From MRBY01 sp943371005 (GTDB lineage: Bacteria; Cyanobacteriota; Cyanobacteriia; Cyanobacteriales; MRBY01): DNA of 64,000 nt. Each line of letters starts with the position of its first letter. Position 1 is the stretch's first letter. The position numbers and the translations under genes were made by a program. Where the stretch lies: positions 1 through 64,000 of the forward strand of contig CALRTB020000006.1 of assembly GCA_943371005.1 (NCBI GenBank), in the 5' to 3' direction. Below the pieces are notes generated by a model. The model saw only the letters and a program-made list of their open reading frames with translations, had not been told where the DNA came from and ran no database searches. Below are positions 45,070-54,651 of this stretch, piece after piece.

Positions 45070-45837
45070 CTAGGGCGATCGCCGCCGGAGCAGTTGCCAA
45101 CCAAACAGAAAAATAAACGCCCCATTGTGGATGAGATAACGTTTCCAGAGGCGACGGGGTTCTTGGATCAGTCGATAAAGCCACTCCAACCCCAGGGGCC
45201 TTAACCAGCGGGGCGCTTGGGAGACGGTGCCAGCATGGAAATCAAAGGCAGCCCCCACCCCCAACAAAACAGCTGCCAGGTGGGGACTATTTTCGGCCAT
45301 CCATTTTTCTTGCTTCGGGCAACCCAAACCGACAAAAACCAGTTTCGCGCCCGATTGTTCAATGCGCTGTCTTGTGGCGATCGCCTCAGCAGGGGTTGGG
45401 GATCGGAAAGGGGGCGCTTCTACTCCGGCAATTTGCAAATTGGGAAATTTTTCTAAAAGAGTTTGCTGCAATTTTTCGAGGGTTTCTGGGCGACTACCAT
45501 AGAGATAGACCGGAATTTTTTCTTGGGCGGCCATGGCGCAACAATGGAGCATCAGATCCGGCCCATAAACCCGGGTCGCCTGGGGATAACCCAACCACCG
45601 CAATCCCCAAACTAGGGGCATTCCGTCCGGTGTCGTCACCAGGGCTTGATTAATGATGTGCTGAAACTCTGGCTGCCAATAACCCGTCATCACCATATGT
45701 ACATTGGCGATCGCCCCATAGCCGAATGTTCCATCGCGAATGGCCGCCGCAATTTCAGCCCAAGCCCGTTGATAATCTAAACAATGCACCCTTGTTTTTA
45801 GAATGTGCCGCTGGGGAATATCCGTCGTCAAAGCCAT
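45070..45837 (-). CDS. WecG/TagA/CpsF-family glycosyltransferase
   Basis: 255 residues from the ATG at 45837; a TTG five codons upstream is weaker. Family motifs are ANVHMVMTGYWQ, ALVTTPDGMPLVWGLRWLG, RVYGPDLM, PVYLYGSRPETLEKL, LVFVGLGCPKQEKWM and GVGAAFDFHAGTVSQAPRWL. These transfer N-acetylmannosamine-type sugars onto lipid-linked precursors at the membrane. It is upstream of the sugar-1-phosphate transferase on the same strand. The HAD-like gene diverges from it. Confidence 0.93.
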   Translation of the reverse strand: MALTTDIPQRHILKTRVHCLDYQRAWAEIAAAIRDGTFGYGAIANVHMVMTGYWQPEFQHIINQALVTTPDGMPLVWGLRWLGYPQATRVYGPDLMLHCCAMAAQEKIPVYLYGSRPETLEKLQQTLLEKFPNLQIAGVEAPPFRSPTPAEAIATRQRIEQSGAKLVFVGLGCPKQEKWMAENSPHLAAVLLGVGAAFDFHAGTVSQAPRWLRPLGLEWLYRLIQEPRRLWKRYLIHNGAFIFLFGWQLLRRRSP

Positions 45838-45942
45838 GGCGATCGCCCGCAAATATCAACGCTTATTCTAAGATGAGAATTATCAGGCAAAAACCTGACC
45901 CTTGGTCAAAAAACGTAAACTTTTATCGTTCATCGTCCCATT

Positions 45943-46662
45943 ATGACCCTGCTCAAAGCCGTTTTATTTGAAATAAATGGAGTCTTTCTTAACGATGCGG
46001 CCCTCCAATTTGAGCTGATCGATGATATTTTGCTGGCCGAAAATCTCCGACCGACGGATCGCCTCTATCGGGATAGCAGTCTGGGGAAAAGCGATCGCCG
46101 TTGTCTCAAGGAAAATCTTGCACTCCGGGGGCGGGTGTTCTCAGAGGCACAACTTGACGGGCTCATTCAACAGAAATCCGCACTTTATCAAAGCAAATTA
46201 CGAGAAATTGAGCCGTTCCCCCTTTATGAAGACGTAATTCCCCTAATTTCTGCGATTAAACTCAAAAATATCCCCGTGGGAATTGTGACGGGCTATTGCC
46301 GTGCCGATGCTGAGTTTATCCTCCAGCAAGCGCACCTTGACCAAGCTTTTGATGTGATTGTCACCGCTGATGAGGTGAAAACATTTAAGCCCAACGGGGA
46401 TGGTTATCGCTTGGCGATCGCCCAACTGAACCAGAAATTTCCTGAGGCCCAAATTCAACCGGAAAATTGCCTCGCCATTGAAGATAATTTCCACGGTATC
46501 CAGGCCGCCAAATCCGTCGGCATCCCCGTTGTTGGCGTCGCCCATACCTATCCATTTCATATGTTGCAACGCTGCAGCAACTGGTGTGTAGACTACCTCA
46601 GCGATTTAGAACTCGAACGTATCGATCCCAGCCTTGCGCCCCCCGCAGAGGTGCTAAAATAA
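45943..46662 (+). CDS. HAD-like protein with substituted nucleophile
   Basis: 239 residues with the beta-phosphoglucomutase-type HAD fold. Motif II IVTGYC, the lysine region KTFKPNGDGYRLA and motif IV LAIEDNFHGIQAAKS are present. Motif I, however, reads LFEINGVF: the nucleophile Asp is Glu10 and the acid/base Asp is Asn12. An ordinary phosphatase or mutase mechanism is therefore doubtful. It may be a pseudoenzyme or bind a phosphosugar. It is directly followed by tRNA-Ala. Confidence 0.82.
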   Translation: MTLLKAVLFEINGVFLNDAALQFELIDDILLAENLRPTDRLYRDSSLGKSDRRCLKENLALRGRVFSEAQLDGLIQQKSALYQSKLREIEPFPLYEDVIPLISAIKLKNIPVGIVTGYCRADAEFILQQAHLDQAFDVIVTADEVKTFKPNGDGYRLAIAQLNQKFPEAQIQPENCLAIEDNFHGIQAAKSVGIPVVGVAHTYPFHMLQRCSNWCVDYLSDLELERIDPSLAPPAEVLK

Positions 46663-46673
46663 TTTTTCGTTCT

Positions 46674-46746
46674 GGGGAATTAGCTCAGTTGGTAGAGTGC
46701 TGCGATCGCACCGCAGAGGTCAGGGGTTCGAATCCCCTATTCTCCA
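46674..46746 (+). tRNA. tRNA-Ala (anticodon CGC)
   Basis: 73 bases. Acceptor GGGGAAT pairs with ATTCTCC and contains the G3-U70 pair that marks alanine. The anticodon stem CTGCG/CGCAG holds loop ATCGCAC, giving anticodon CGC. The T-arm is AGGGG-TTCGAAT-CCCCT and the discriminator is A. The CCA end is not encoded. A HIP1 octamer lies across the anticodon arm. Confidence 0.97.
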
Positions 46747-46799
46747 TCCCCAAAAAACTTGCCTACAATGGGATCATTCCGCCGCGAGAGGTCGTGACA

Positions 46800-47375
46800 A
46801 TGGCTACCGTAACCCTTGATCTCCAGCCCGTTTTGACCCTGACCCAAGGCCAATTTGCCCAGCTCTGTCAGGCGAATCCCGATGCCAAATTAGAACGCAC
46901 AGCCCAAGGAGAACTTGTGATCATGGCCCCCACTGGTGGTGAAACTGGCAAAGTCAATTTCGAGCTCAATGGCCAGCTCTGGTACTGGAATAAACACCAC
47001 GGTTTCGGGAAATGTTTTGACTCTTCGACGGGTTTTATTTTGCCTAATGGTGCGACGCGATCGCCGGATATGTGTTGGGTCGAAAAATCCCGTTGGGACA
47101 GCCTCACCCCAGCGCAACAACAGAAATTCGTGCCCCTCTGCCCTGACTTTGTCGCCGAATTGCTCTCGCCCAGTGATCTGGTGCAACAAACCCGCCAGAA
47201 AATGCAGGAATATTTAGATAATGGTTGTCGGTTGGGCTGGCTCATCAACCAAGGCGATCGCCAGGTAGAAATTTATCGCCCTGGTCAAACCATTGAAATT
47301 TTAACGACCCCCAAACAGCTTACCGGAGAAGATATTCTTCAGAATTTTGTTTTAGATCTTTGTGATTTGTGGTAG
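46800..47375 (+). CDS. Uma2 family (DUF820) endonuclease-like protein
   Basis: 191 residues from ATG at 46800. A restriction-endonuclease-like core is seen: KLERTAQGELVIMAPTGGETG, the acidic residue in TRSPDMCWVEKSRWD, and PDFVAELLSPSDLVQQTRQKMQEYLDNGCRLGWLI. Many paralogues are scattered in cyanobacterial genomes. The biological function is not established. Translation beginning inside the tRNA, which a longer frame would allow, is not credible. Confidence 0.88.
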   Translation: MATVTLDLQPVLTLTQGQFAQLCQANPDAKLERTAQGELVIMAPTGGETGKVNFELNGQLWYWNKHHGFGKCFDSSTGFILPNGATRSPDMCWVEKSRWDSLTPAQQQKFVPLCPDFVAELLSPSDLVQQTRQKMQEYLDNGCRLGWLINQGDRQVEIYRPGQTIEILTTPKQLTGEDILQNFVLDLCDLW

Positions 47376-47485
47376 CGGCTTCCTTGACAAAAAATTGGTT
47401 TTGCCGCATCCTTAACCGACCTTTTTTAAAAAGTATGGCACCATGGAAGCAATCATCATTGAGATAATGAGAGAAAACACCAACC

Positions 47486-47815
47486 ATGCCGACTATCACC
47501 TTCGGAAATCAAACTATTACCTGTAATCAAGGCGATAATTTACGTAAAGTTCTCCTGGCCAACAAAATTGATCTTTACAATGGCAATGCAAAAACCATTA
47601 ATTGTCACGGTCTTGGTACCTGCGGCACCTGTGCCGTCGAAATTACTGGCCCTGTCTCAGCCCAGAGCTGGAAAGAAAAAACACGTCTCTCCCTACCACC
47701 CCATAATCCGGACAAACAAAGACGCCTAGCCTGTCAAGTGAGTGTAGAAGGGGATATTACCGTCAAAAAATATGATGGTTTCTGGGGGCAGGGGGATACC
47801 GTCGTCAGTGACTAA
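47486..47815 (+). CDS. Plant-type 2Fe-2S ferredoxin-like protein
   Basis: 109 residues. The cluster motif is spread over CHGLGTCGTCAVEI plus the later RRLACQVSV, matching the CX5CX2C...C arrangement (CX4CX2C in classical plant-type ferredoxins). The length and extra N-terminal strand suit the cyanobacterial ferredoxin-like group rather than the main photosynthetic ferredoxin. The redox partner is unknown. A terminator follows. Confidence 0.87.
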   Translation: MPTITFGNQTITCNQGDNLRKVLLANKIDLYNGNAKTINCHGLGTCGTCAVEITGPVSAQSWKEKTRLSLPPHNPDKQRRLACQVSVEGDITVKKYDGFWGQGDTVVSD

Positions 47816-47863
47816 TGGTGGCCTTGATCAAGATTGATAAAAACCAATCAACTGGTGCCGTAA

Positions 47864-47894
47864 GACTGGGAAAAACCTAGTCTTTTTCTTTTTT
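47864..47894 (+). terminator. Intrinsic terminator after the ferredoxin-like gene
   Basis: Arms GACTGGG (47864-47870) and CCTAGTC (47876-47882) with one wobble, loop of five A, followed by T-rich sequence. Confidence 0.65.
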
Positions 47895-48112
47895 TAAAGT
47901 ATCCTGACATACTCTAAAAATGTTAAAAATAGCTTAAATCAAGATAAGAGAAAATATAATCTGTTTAGGCAACATCAAGCTTGTTTTTCTTGACGTTTTT
48001 TCATTAAACAGAAGTGAAAGGTAAGGATATATTTCATTTCTGTAAAGACCCTATTTCAAGTCTTCTAGGATCAAGGTGTACGGAGAGGGATGACTAAGGA
48101 GTTTTTATAGTT

Positions 48113-50614
48113 ATGGTCAGCACTTTTAACACGGCTACGGCTTCTGATACGAGAACCGAAGCACTCGTTTTGTGGTTTGAGGAAGTGGGTTCCCAGGATG
48201 TGGGTCTGGTTGGGGGCAAAAATTCTTCCCTTGGGGAAATGATTCAGCAGTTACAGCCTAAGGGGGTCAATGTTCCAGGCGGTTTTGCGACGACAGCCTA
48301 CGCCTACCGGCATTTTGTTAAATCTGCAGGCTTAGAAGAAAAGTTACGGACGTTGTTTGCGGATTTGGACACGGATGATGTCGCCAATCTTCAGGCGCGG
48401 GGTCGGCAGGCCCGGGCTTTGATCTTAGATACGCCGTTCCCTAATGATCTCCAGGTGGCGATCGCCTCTGCTTACAAAAAAATGTGTGAGCGCTATGGGG
48501 TCAAATCCGATGTCTGCGATCGCTTTGAAGGGGAAGCAAAGGAAGCCTGTGAAGACAGCGCCCACAACGTCGATGTGGCGGTGCGCTCCAGTGCCACGGC
48601 AGAGGATTTACCAGAGGCGAGTTTTGCGGGGCAGCAGGAAACTTATCTGAATGTCCACGGCGTGAAGGGAGTTTTGGAGTCCTGCCACAAATGTTTTGCG
48701 TCTCTGTTCACGGATCGGGCGATCGCCTACCGTCAGCACAACGGCTTCGATCACTTTGAAGTCGCCCTGTCCGTCGGTGTGCAAAAAATGGTGCGTTCCG
48801 ACTTAGCCACCTCTGGCGTGATGTTCTCCATCGATACCGAAAGCGGTTTTAAGGATGCAGCGTTTATTACCGGAGCCTATGGTTTAGGTGAAAACGTTGT
48901 CCAAGGCGCAGTGAATCCCGATGAATTTGTGGTCTTTAAACCGACCCTTAAGGATGGTTTTAAACCAATTCTTGAACGGCGACTCGGCAGCAAGAAAATC
49001 AAAATGATCTATGCTGACGGTGCCAAGCTCACAAAAAATGTCGATGTTCCCGAAGAATTGCAAAATAAATTCTGTGTCAGTGACGAAGACGTTTTAACCC
49101 TCGCTCGTTGGGCAACCACCATCGAGGAGCATTACTCCAACGTCCGGGGCCAATACACGCCGATGGACATTGAATGGGCAAAAGATGGCTTAACGGGTGA
49201 ACTCTTTATCGTCCAAGCCCGTCCCGAAACCGTCCAGTCCCAGAAAGCCGCCAACGTCATCCGCAGCTATAAGCTCAAAGAAACGGGGAATGTAATTGCC
49301 CACGGTCGTAGCGTTGGGGAAATGGTCGGTCAAGGGGAAGCGAATGTGATCCTCGACGTTGACCAAATTAAACTCTTCAAACCCGGTCAAGTGCTGGTCA
49401 CCCGCCGCACTGATCCCGATTGGGAACCGATCATGAAAAAAGCGTCGGCGATCGTTACCGACCAAGGCGGTAGAACCTGTCACGCGGCAATTATTGCCAG
49501 AGAAATGGGCATTCCGGCGGTGGTTGGTTGCGGTGATGCCACAACCCTCGTTAAATCTGGTCAGGATGTAACGGTTTCCTGTTGCGAAGGGGAAGACGGC
49601 AAGATCTACGAAGGCTTACTGAAGTTTGAAGTGGAAGAAACGTCCCTTGAAAATCTACCCACTACCAAGACGAAAATTTTGATGAATGTGGGTAATCCAG
49701 AGCAAGCTTTCTCGCTGTCCCCTTTACCTGCCGATGGGGTTGGTTTAGCTCGCCTTGAGTTCATTATTGCCAACCACATTAAAGCCCATCCCAAAGCTCT
49801 GATTCACTTTGATGAATTGGAAGACTTGATGGTGAAAAAAGAGATTGCGGAATTGACCCATCTCTATGAAAACAAGGCTGATTTCTTTGTGGACAAACTC
49901 GCCAGTGGCATCGCGATGATTGCCGCCGCATTCTATCCGAATCCGGTTGTGGTTCGCATGTCTGATTTCAAATCCAATGAGTATGCAAATTTACTCGGTG
50001 GTCGTCAATTTGAACCGACAGAAGAAAACCCAATGATTGGCTGGCGTGGGGCATCCCGCTACTACGATCCCAATTATTCTGAAGCGTTTGGTTTGGAATG
50101 CGAAGCCTTTAAGATTGCCCGCAATGAAATGGGTCTGACGAATATTATTCCGATGATTCCGTTCTGCCGCACCCCAGAAGAAGGTCGCAAAGTGTTAGCG
50201 GAAATGGCAAAACATGACCTCCGCCGTGGGGAAAATGGGCTGCAAGTTTACGTAATGTGCGAATTGCCTTCTAACGTGATTCTGGTGGATGAATATAGCG
50301 AAGTCTTTGATGGCTTCTCCATTGGCTCCAATGATTTAACGCAATTAACGTTAGGTTTGGATCGCGATTCTGCGCTGGTTGCCCACATTTTCGATGAACG
50401 GAATGAAGGGGTAAAACGCATGGTGCGGATGGCAATTGAAGGGGCGAAGAAATATCAACGCAAGATTGGGATTTGTGGTCAGGCTCCCTCTGATTATCCT
50501 GAATTTGCTGAATTCCTTGTTGAATTGGGCATTGATTCGATCAGTTTAAACCCTGATTCTTTACTCAAAACTAAATTGGCGATCGCCGCTTTAGAACAAA
50601 AACTCGGTCGATAG
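48113..50614 (+). CDS. ppsA: Phosphoenolpyruvate synthase
   Basis: 833 residues. The PPDK N-terminal ATP domain (GLVGGKNSSLGEMI, VAVRSSATAEDLPEASFAGQ) is followed by the mobile domain with catalytic His in TDQGGRTCHAAIIAREMGIP, and a PEP-binding barrel with GRQFEPTEENPMIGWRGASR and FSIGSNDLTQLTLGLDRD. It makes PEP from pyruvate and ATP. Every catalytic residue that the membrane-headed paralogue at 4.7 kb has lost is present here. A leader of nearly 300 bases precedes it. Confidence 0.97.
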   Translation: MVSTFNTATASDTRTEALVLWFEEVGSQDVGLVGGKNSSLGEMIQQLQPKGVNVPGGFATTAYAYRHFVKSAGLEEKLRTLFADLDTDDVANLQARGRQARALILDTPFPNDLQVAIASAYKKMCERYGVKSDVCDRFEGEAKEACEDSAHNVDVAVRSSATAEDLPEASFAGQQETYLNVHGVKGVLESCHKCFASLFTDRAIAYRQHNGFDHFEVALSVGVQKMVRSDLATSGVMFSIDTESGFKDAAFITGAYGLGENVVQGAVNPDEFVVFKPTLKDGFKPILERRLGSKKIKMIYADGAKLTKNVDVPEELQNKFCVSDEDVLTLARWATTIEEHYSNVRGQYTPMDIEWAKDGLTGELFIVQARPETVQSQKAANVIRSYKLKETGNVIAHGRSVGEMVGQGEANVILDVDQIKLFKPGQVLVTRRTDPDWEPIMKKASAIVTDQGGRTCHAAIIAREMGIPAVVGCGDATTLVKSGQDVTVSCCEGEDGKIYEGLLKFEVEETSLENLPTTKTKILMNVGNPEQAFSLSPLPADGVGLARLEFIIANHIKAHPKALIHFDELEDLMVKKEIAELTHLYENKADFFVDKLASGIAMIAAAFYPNPVVVRMSDFKSNEYANLLGGRQFEPTEENPMIGWRGASRYYDPNYSEAFGLECEAFKIARNEMGLTNIIPMIPFCRTPEEGRKVLAEMAKHDLRRGENGLQVYVMCELPSNVILVDEYSEVFDGFSIGSNDLTQLTLGLDRDSALVAHIFDERNEGVKRMVRMAIEGAKKYQRKIGICGQAPSDYPEFAEFLVELGIDSISLNPDSLLKTKLAIAALEQKLGR

Positions 50615-50784
50615 AGTTACAGGTTGAATCTTCTTATCCCGTATTAATTTCCCTTCTCCAACCACCGTCTTGGGGAGGGGATTTTCCTACGGCCCAATGC
50701 GATGGCTCAATCTACATTGCCAGTCCTGTCGGTCGTTATCATTGAAATTGTCCACCCTTGAAACGAGGATTTTTTAAAATCCCA

Positions 50785-51153
50785 ATGACAGATGCAAAAA
50801 ACGTTTTAGGAACCGCTCTCCAGCCTTGTAGTACCGACCCCTTAACTGGCTTTTATCGGGATGGCTGCTGTACCACTGGCGCGAACGATTTTGGCCGCCA
50901 TGTGGTCTGTGCGCAGATGACGCCAGCTTTCTTGGAATTTACCAAAAACCAAGGTAACGATTTGAGTACCCCCGTGCCCCAATACCATTTTCCTGGCCTC
51001 AAACCCGGCGATCGCTGGTGTCTCTGTGCTGCCCGCTGGCAAGAAGCCTTTGAGGTTGGGGTGGCGCCCCCTGTCCACCTCGAAGCCACCCATGCCAAAG
51101 CCCTTGGAATTGTGCATCTCGAAGATCTGCAGCACCATGCTTTAGTTTCCTAA
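50785..51153 (+). CDS. DUF2237 family protein
   Basis: 122 residues from the ATG giving MTDAKNVLGTALQPCSTDPL. The family core TGFYRDGCCTTGANDFGRHVVCAQMTPAFLEFTK and LKPGDRWCLCAARWQEAF is complete, with several conserved cysteines. Homologues occur in bacteria and plants with no known activity. A TTG nine codons earlier is less likely. It is upstream of cysK but separated by about 170 bp. Confidence 0.85.
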   Translation: MTDAKNVLGTALQPCSTDPLTGFYRDGCCTTGANDFGRHVVCAQMTPAFLEFTKNQGNDLSTPVPQYHFPGLKPGDRWCLCAARWQEAFEVGVAPPVHLEATHAKALGIVHLEDLQHHALVS

Positions 51154-51325
51154 TGGAGCTTGGGTTGCTGTTTCGATACAGGCTAGTCCTATCCCCACAA
51201 TAAGGGTCGATCATCCTAAATTTTCTCAAACAGTTGAGGGAACATATTTTCAGGGGAGTCGGCATCTATAATGAACATCGGTTCTCCATTCTGTTTCACC
51301 CCTAGCCGGCACCATCTCACCCACC

Positions 51326-52285
51326 ATGAAAATTGCCAAGAACATTACTGAATTAGTAGGAAAAACGCCCCTTGTGCAGTTAAATCGTATTCCTGAGCAG
51401 GAAAATTGCGTTGCCCAGGTGGTGATTAAATTAGAAGGGATGAATCCGGCTGCCTCGGTTAAGGACCGCATTGGCGTCAACATGATCGAAGCCGCCGAAG
51501 CCGCCGGGGAAATTACCCCCGGAAAAACGATTTTGGTAGAACCCACTTCTGGAAACACAGGCATCGCCTTAGCAATGGCCGCCGCCGCTAAGGGTTATCA
51601 GTTAATTTTGACCATGCCAGAGACCATGAGTATGGAGCGACGGGCAATGCTCCTCGCCTATGGGGCACAACTTGAACTGACCTCTGGGGATGCGGGGATG
51701 AGTGCTTGTATCACCAAGGCCCAGGAAATCGTTGATACTCTGCCCAATGCCTATATGTTGCAGCAGTTTAATAATTTGGCGAACCCCGATGCCCACCGCA
51801 AAACCACGGCCCTCGAAATCTGGGAGGATACGGAGGGGAAAGTCGATCTGATCGTGGCGGGAGTTGGGACCGGCGGCACAATTACCGGGATTGCCGAGGT
51901 GCTCAAAAAATATAAACCTGAATGCCAGGCGATCGCCGTTGAACCAGCCAATAGTCCCGTGCTTTCTGGTGGTAAACCTGGCCCCCACAAAATCCAAGGC
52001 ATTGGGGCGGGTTTCGTCCCCAGCGTGCTCAACCAGAGCATCATTGATGAAGTTGTGACGGTGACCGACGAAGCTGCAATTAATTTTGGCCGTCGCCTGG
52101 CCAGGGAAGAAGGTATTTTGTCAGGTATTTCGACGGGAGCAGCCCTTTGTGCCGCGATCAAAGTGGCCCAACGTCCCGAAAACAGTGGCAAACTCATTGT
52201 TGTCATCCAACCAAGCTATGGGGAACGGTACCTGAGTACTCCCCTCTACCAGGATCTCCCTGCCAACGTGATCCATTCGGTTTAA
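51326..52285 (+). CDS. cysK: Cysteine synthase A (O-acetylserine sulfhydrylase)
   Basis: 319 residues. The PLP lysine is Lys46 in NPAASVKDRIG. TSGNTGIALA and GTGGTITGIAEVL bind substrate and phosphate. GIGAGFVPSVL and GISTGAA close the fold. It makes cysteine from O-acetylserine and sulfide. The sequence fits CysK rather than the CysO-dependent CysM. It converges with glnN across a shared terminator. Confidence 0.95.
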   Translation: MKIAKNITELVGKTPLVQLNRIPEQENCVAQVVIKLEGMNPAASVKDRIGVNMIEAAEAAGEITPGKTILVEPTSGNTGIALAMAAAAKGYQLILTMPETMSMERRAMLLAYGAQLELTSGDAGMSACITKAQEIVDTLPNAYMLQQFNNLANPDAHRKTTALEIWEDTEGKVDLIVAGVGTGGTITGIAEVLKKYKPECQAIAVEPANSPVLSGGKPGPHKIQGIGAGFVPSVLNQSIIDEVVTVTDEAAINFGRRLAREEGILSGISTGAALCAAIKVAQRPENSGKLIVVIQPSYGERYLSTPLYQDLPANVIHSV

Positions 52286-52308
52286 ACCCATTTTTCTAAG
52301 TTAAAAAA

Positions 52309-52337
52309 CCCTCTACATTGCCAGAAAACATAGAGGG
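52309..52337. terminator. Bidirectional terminator between cysK and glnN
   Basis: Arms CCCTCTA (52309-52315) and TAGAGGG (52331-52337), 15-base loop, A-run before and T-run after. Confidence 0.65.
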
Positions 52338-52381
52338 ATTTTGAATTTTATTTAATGATTGACTCAATCGAGGCGAATCAT

Positions 52382-54556
52382 CTACTTGATAAACAGCATT
52401 TCCTGGTAGGTGGGCAGGGGCCAGAAGCTGTCTGGTAGTTCATTTTCTAGCAGATCTGCGTAGCTACGCACCTCATCCATCAAAGGACGAATGGTGCTCG
52501 CACAATAGTGCATGTGCTCTTCTGTGGAAGCAAAATCTTCTTTCTCAAAGGCAGCACTGAGCTTTTCGGTGGCAGCCATCAAGCCATTGGTGAGACTAGA
52601 AACCGTTTCTGCACTTTTCTTCTCGAGGGAAATGCCGAGATTCACGAGGGCAGTGATCGTGCCTGACAATTTGGACAGGTATTCCACAGCGGCTGGATAA
52701 ACCATGGTTTTTGCCATGTTCATCACCAGTTTGGCTTCCACTTCAATGGATTTGATGTACTGCTCGGCGTAAACTTCAAAGCGGCTTTCGAGTTCGATGG
52801 GAGTCAGAACCTTGAGCTGGTCAAATAAGGCGACTACTTCATCTTCCTTGAGCACAGGTAGAGCGTCAGCAGTGGTGGGCAAATTCCGGAGACCACGTTC
52901 TTGGACGGCTTCACGGTGCCATTCTTCGGAGTAGCCATTGCCACCAAAGATCACAGAACCATGGTCGTTCATGATTTCTTTGAGAACTGTGAGAATGGCT
53001 TCGCTGATTTCTAATCCCTTCGCCAATTCACTTTCGAGGCGATCGCCAATCCAACCGAGGGAATCCGCGAGGATCGTATTCAACGCCACCAAAGGCCCAG
53101 ACACAGACTGGCTAGAACCCACAGCCCGGAACTCAAAACGGTTTCCGGTAAAGGCAAAGGGAGAAGTCCGGTTGCGATCGCCCGCATCTTTGGTCAGTTC
53201 AGGCAATACCGCCACACCGAGATCCATAACCCCTTTCTTCTTCGACTCAGAAACAGTGCCATTTTTGATTTGCTCAAAAACTTCCTCCAACTGAGAGCCG
53301 AGGTACACAGACATAATGGCCGGGGGCGCTTCATTGGCACCAAGGCGGTGGTCGTTACTGGCATTGGCGATTACCGCCCGCATCAAAGGCCCAAACTTAT
53401 GGACACCACGGATTACCGCCCCGCAGAAAACGAGGAACTGAGCATTATCATGGGGAGAATCACCCGGATCCAACAGATTACCCTGGGTCGCATTGCCCAC
53501 AGACCAGTTCACGTGCTTACCAGAACCATTGATGCCCGCAAAGGGTTTTTCGTGGAGTAAGCACATAAAGCCGTGCTTTTTCGCTGTGGTCTTGAGGGTG
53601 GTCATGATCAATTGCTGGTGATCACTGGCCACGTTAGCTGCTTCAAAGACAGGGGCAATTTCAAACTGACCCGGTGCCACTTCATTGTGACGGGTTTTCG
53701 CGGGGATACCGAGCTTATACAGTTGTGCTTCCACATCCTGCATAAAGATTTGTACCCGCTCAGGGATCGCCCCGAAGTAGTGATCATCAAATTCTTGGCC
53801 CTTCGCTGGAGACTTTCCAAAGAGAGTACGACCCGCCAAAAGGAGATCCGGGCGCTGGTGGGCGAAGTTAGAGTCAACGAGGAAATATTCTTGTTCTGCC
53901 CCACAACTGGAATTGACCCGAGCAACTTCTGTGTGACCCAACAGTTTCAAGACTTTCTGGGCCGCCTTGTTCATCGCATCAATAGAACGCAATAGGGGCA
54001 CTTTTTTATCGAGTGCTTCCCCAGTCCAAGAGACAAAAACCGTGGGAATACAGAGGGTGGAACCATTTTCGGTTTCCATGATGTAGGCCGGACTGGTCAC
54101 ATCCCAAGCCGTATAGCCCCGTGCTTCAAAGGTATCCCGGATACCACCGTTGGGGAAAGAAGAACCGTCTGGTTCCCCTTGTACTAGCACCTTACCGGAA
54201 AATTCGGAGATGACTTTGCCATCACTCTGGACAGACACGAAACCGTCATGCTTTTCTGCGGTTAAGTTCGTCATCGGGTAAAAGACGTGGGCGTAGTAGA
54301 GCGCTCCCTTAGACATGGCCCAATCACGCATTGCTGTTGCCACAGCATCGGCCACGGAAGGGTCTAGCTTTTCACCGGAAGTAATGGTGTTTTTGATAGA
54401 TTTAAAGACGGCCTTTGGGAGACTGGCCTGCATCTTACTCAGATCAAAAACATTAGTAGCCCAAGCTTCTTCGAGCTTAATGGGCGGTTCACACTTGATG
54501 GGGGTACGATTGGTAATTTGCTGAATCGCTTGAACACGGGCGGCGTTTCCAGTCAT
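52382..54556 (-). CDS. glnN: Glutamine synthetase type III
   Basis: 724 residues, the length of the GSIII family. Motifs seen are GALYYAHVFYPMTNLTAEKHD, NSSCGAEQEYFLVD, TRHNEVAPGQFEIAPVFE, NGSGKHVNWSVGN (ATP/glutamate binding) and RNRTSPFAFTGNRFEFRAVGSSQS. It adds ammonia to glutamate, and in cyanobacteria it is typically induced by nitrogen starvation through NtcA. I looked for a GTA-N8-TAC site upstream and found only a poor match (GTA-N8-ATC), so NtcA control is expected rather than shown. Confidence 0.97.
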   Translation of the reverse strand: MTGNAARVQAIQQITNRTPIKCEPPIKLEEAWATNVFDLSKMQASLPKAVFKSIKNTITSGEKLDPSVADAVATAMRDWAMSKGALYYAHVFYPMTNLTAEKHDGFVSVQSDGKVISEFSGKVLVQGEPDGSSFPNGGIRDTFEARGYTAWDVTSPAYIMETENGSTLCIPTVFVSWTGEALDKKVPLLRSIDAMNKAAQKVLKLLGHTEVARVNSSCGAEQEYFLVDSNFAHQRPDLLLAGRTLFGKSPAKGQEFDDHYFGAIPERVQIFMQDVEAQLYKLGIPAKTRHNEVAPGQFEIAPVFEAANVASDHQQLIMTTLKTTAKKHGFMCLLHEKPFAGINGSGKHVNWSVGNATQGNLLDPGDSPHDNAQFLVFCGAVIRGVHKFGPLMRAVIANASNDHRLGANEAPPAIMSVYLGSQLEEVFEQIKNGTVSESKKKGVMDLGVAVLPELTKDAGDRNRTSPFAFTGNRFEFRAVGSSQSVSGPLVALNTILADSLGWIGDRLESELAKGLEISEAILTVLKEIMNDHGSVIFGGNGYSEEWHREAVQERGLRNLPTTADALPVLKEDEVVALFDQLKVLTPIELESRFEVYAEQYIKSIEVEAKLVMNMAKTMVYPAAVEYLSKLSGTITALVNLGISLEKKSAETVSSLTNGLMAATEKLSAAFEKEDFASTEEHMHYCASTIRPLMDEVRSYADLLENELPDSFWPLPTYQEMLFIK

Positions 54557-54651
54557 AGGTTTTTCCGTAGATCTAACCGCACCATACTACCCAAGACTAA
54601 TCCTAAAAACAGATAAGATCTATACAGAAATCGAATTCACTTTTGTTTTTT

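Noticed and set aside
46584..46799. Extension of the Uma2 gene upstream through tRNA-Ala
   Set aside because: The frame crosses the tRNA; the family start follows ATG at 46800.
54557..54651. NtcA box before glnN
   Set aside because: The best match is GTA-N8-ATC at a poor distance to any -10, so it is not listed as a site despite expected NtcA control.
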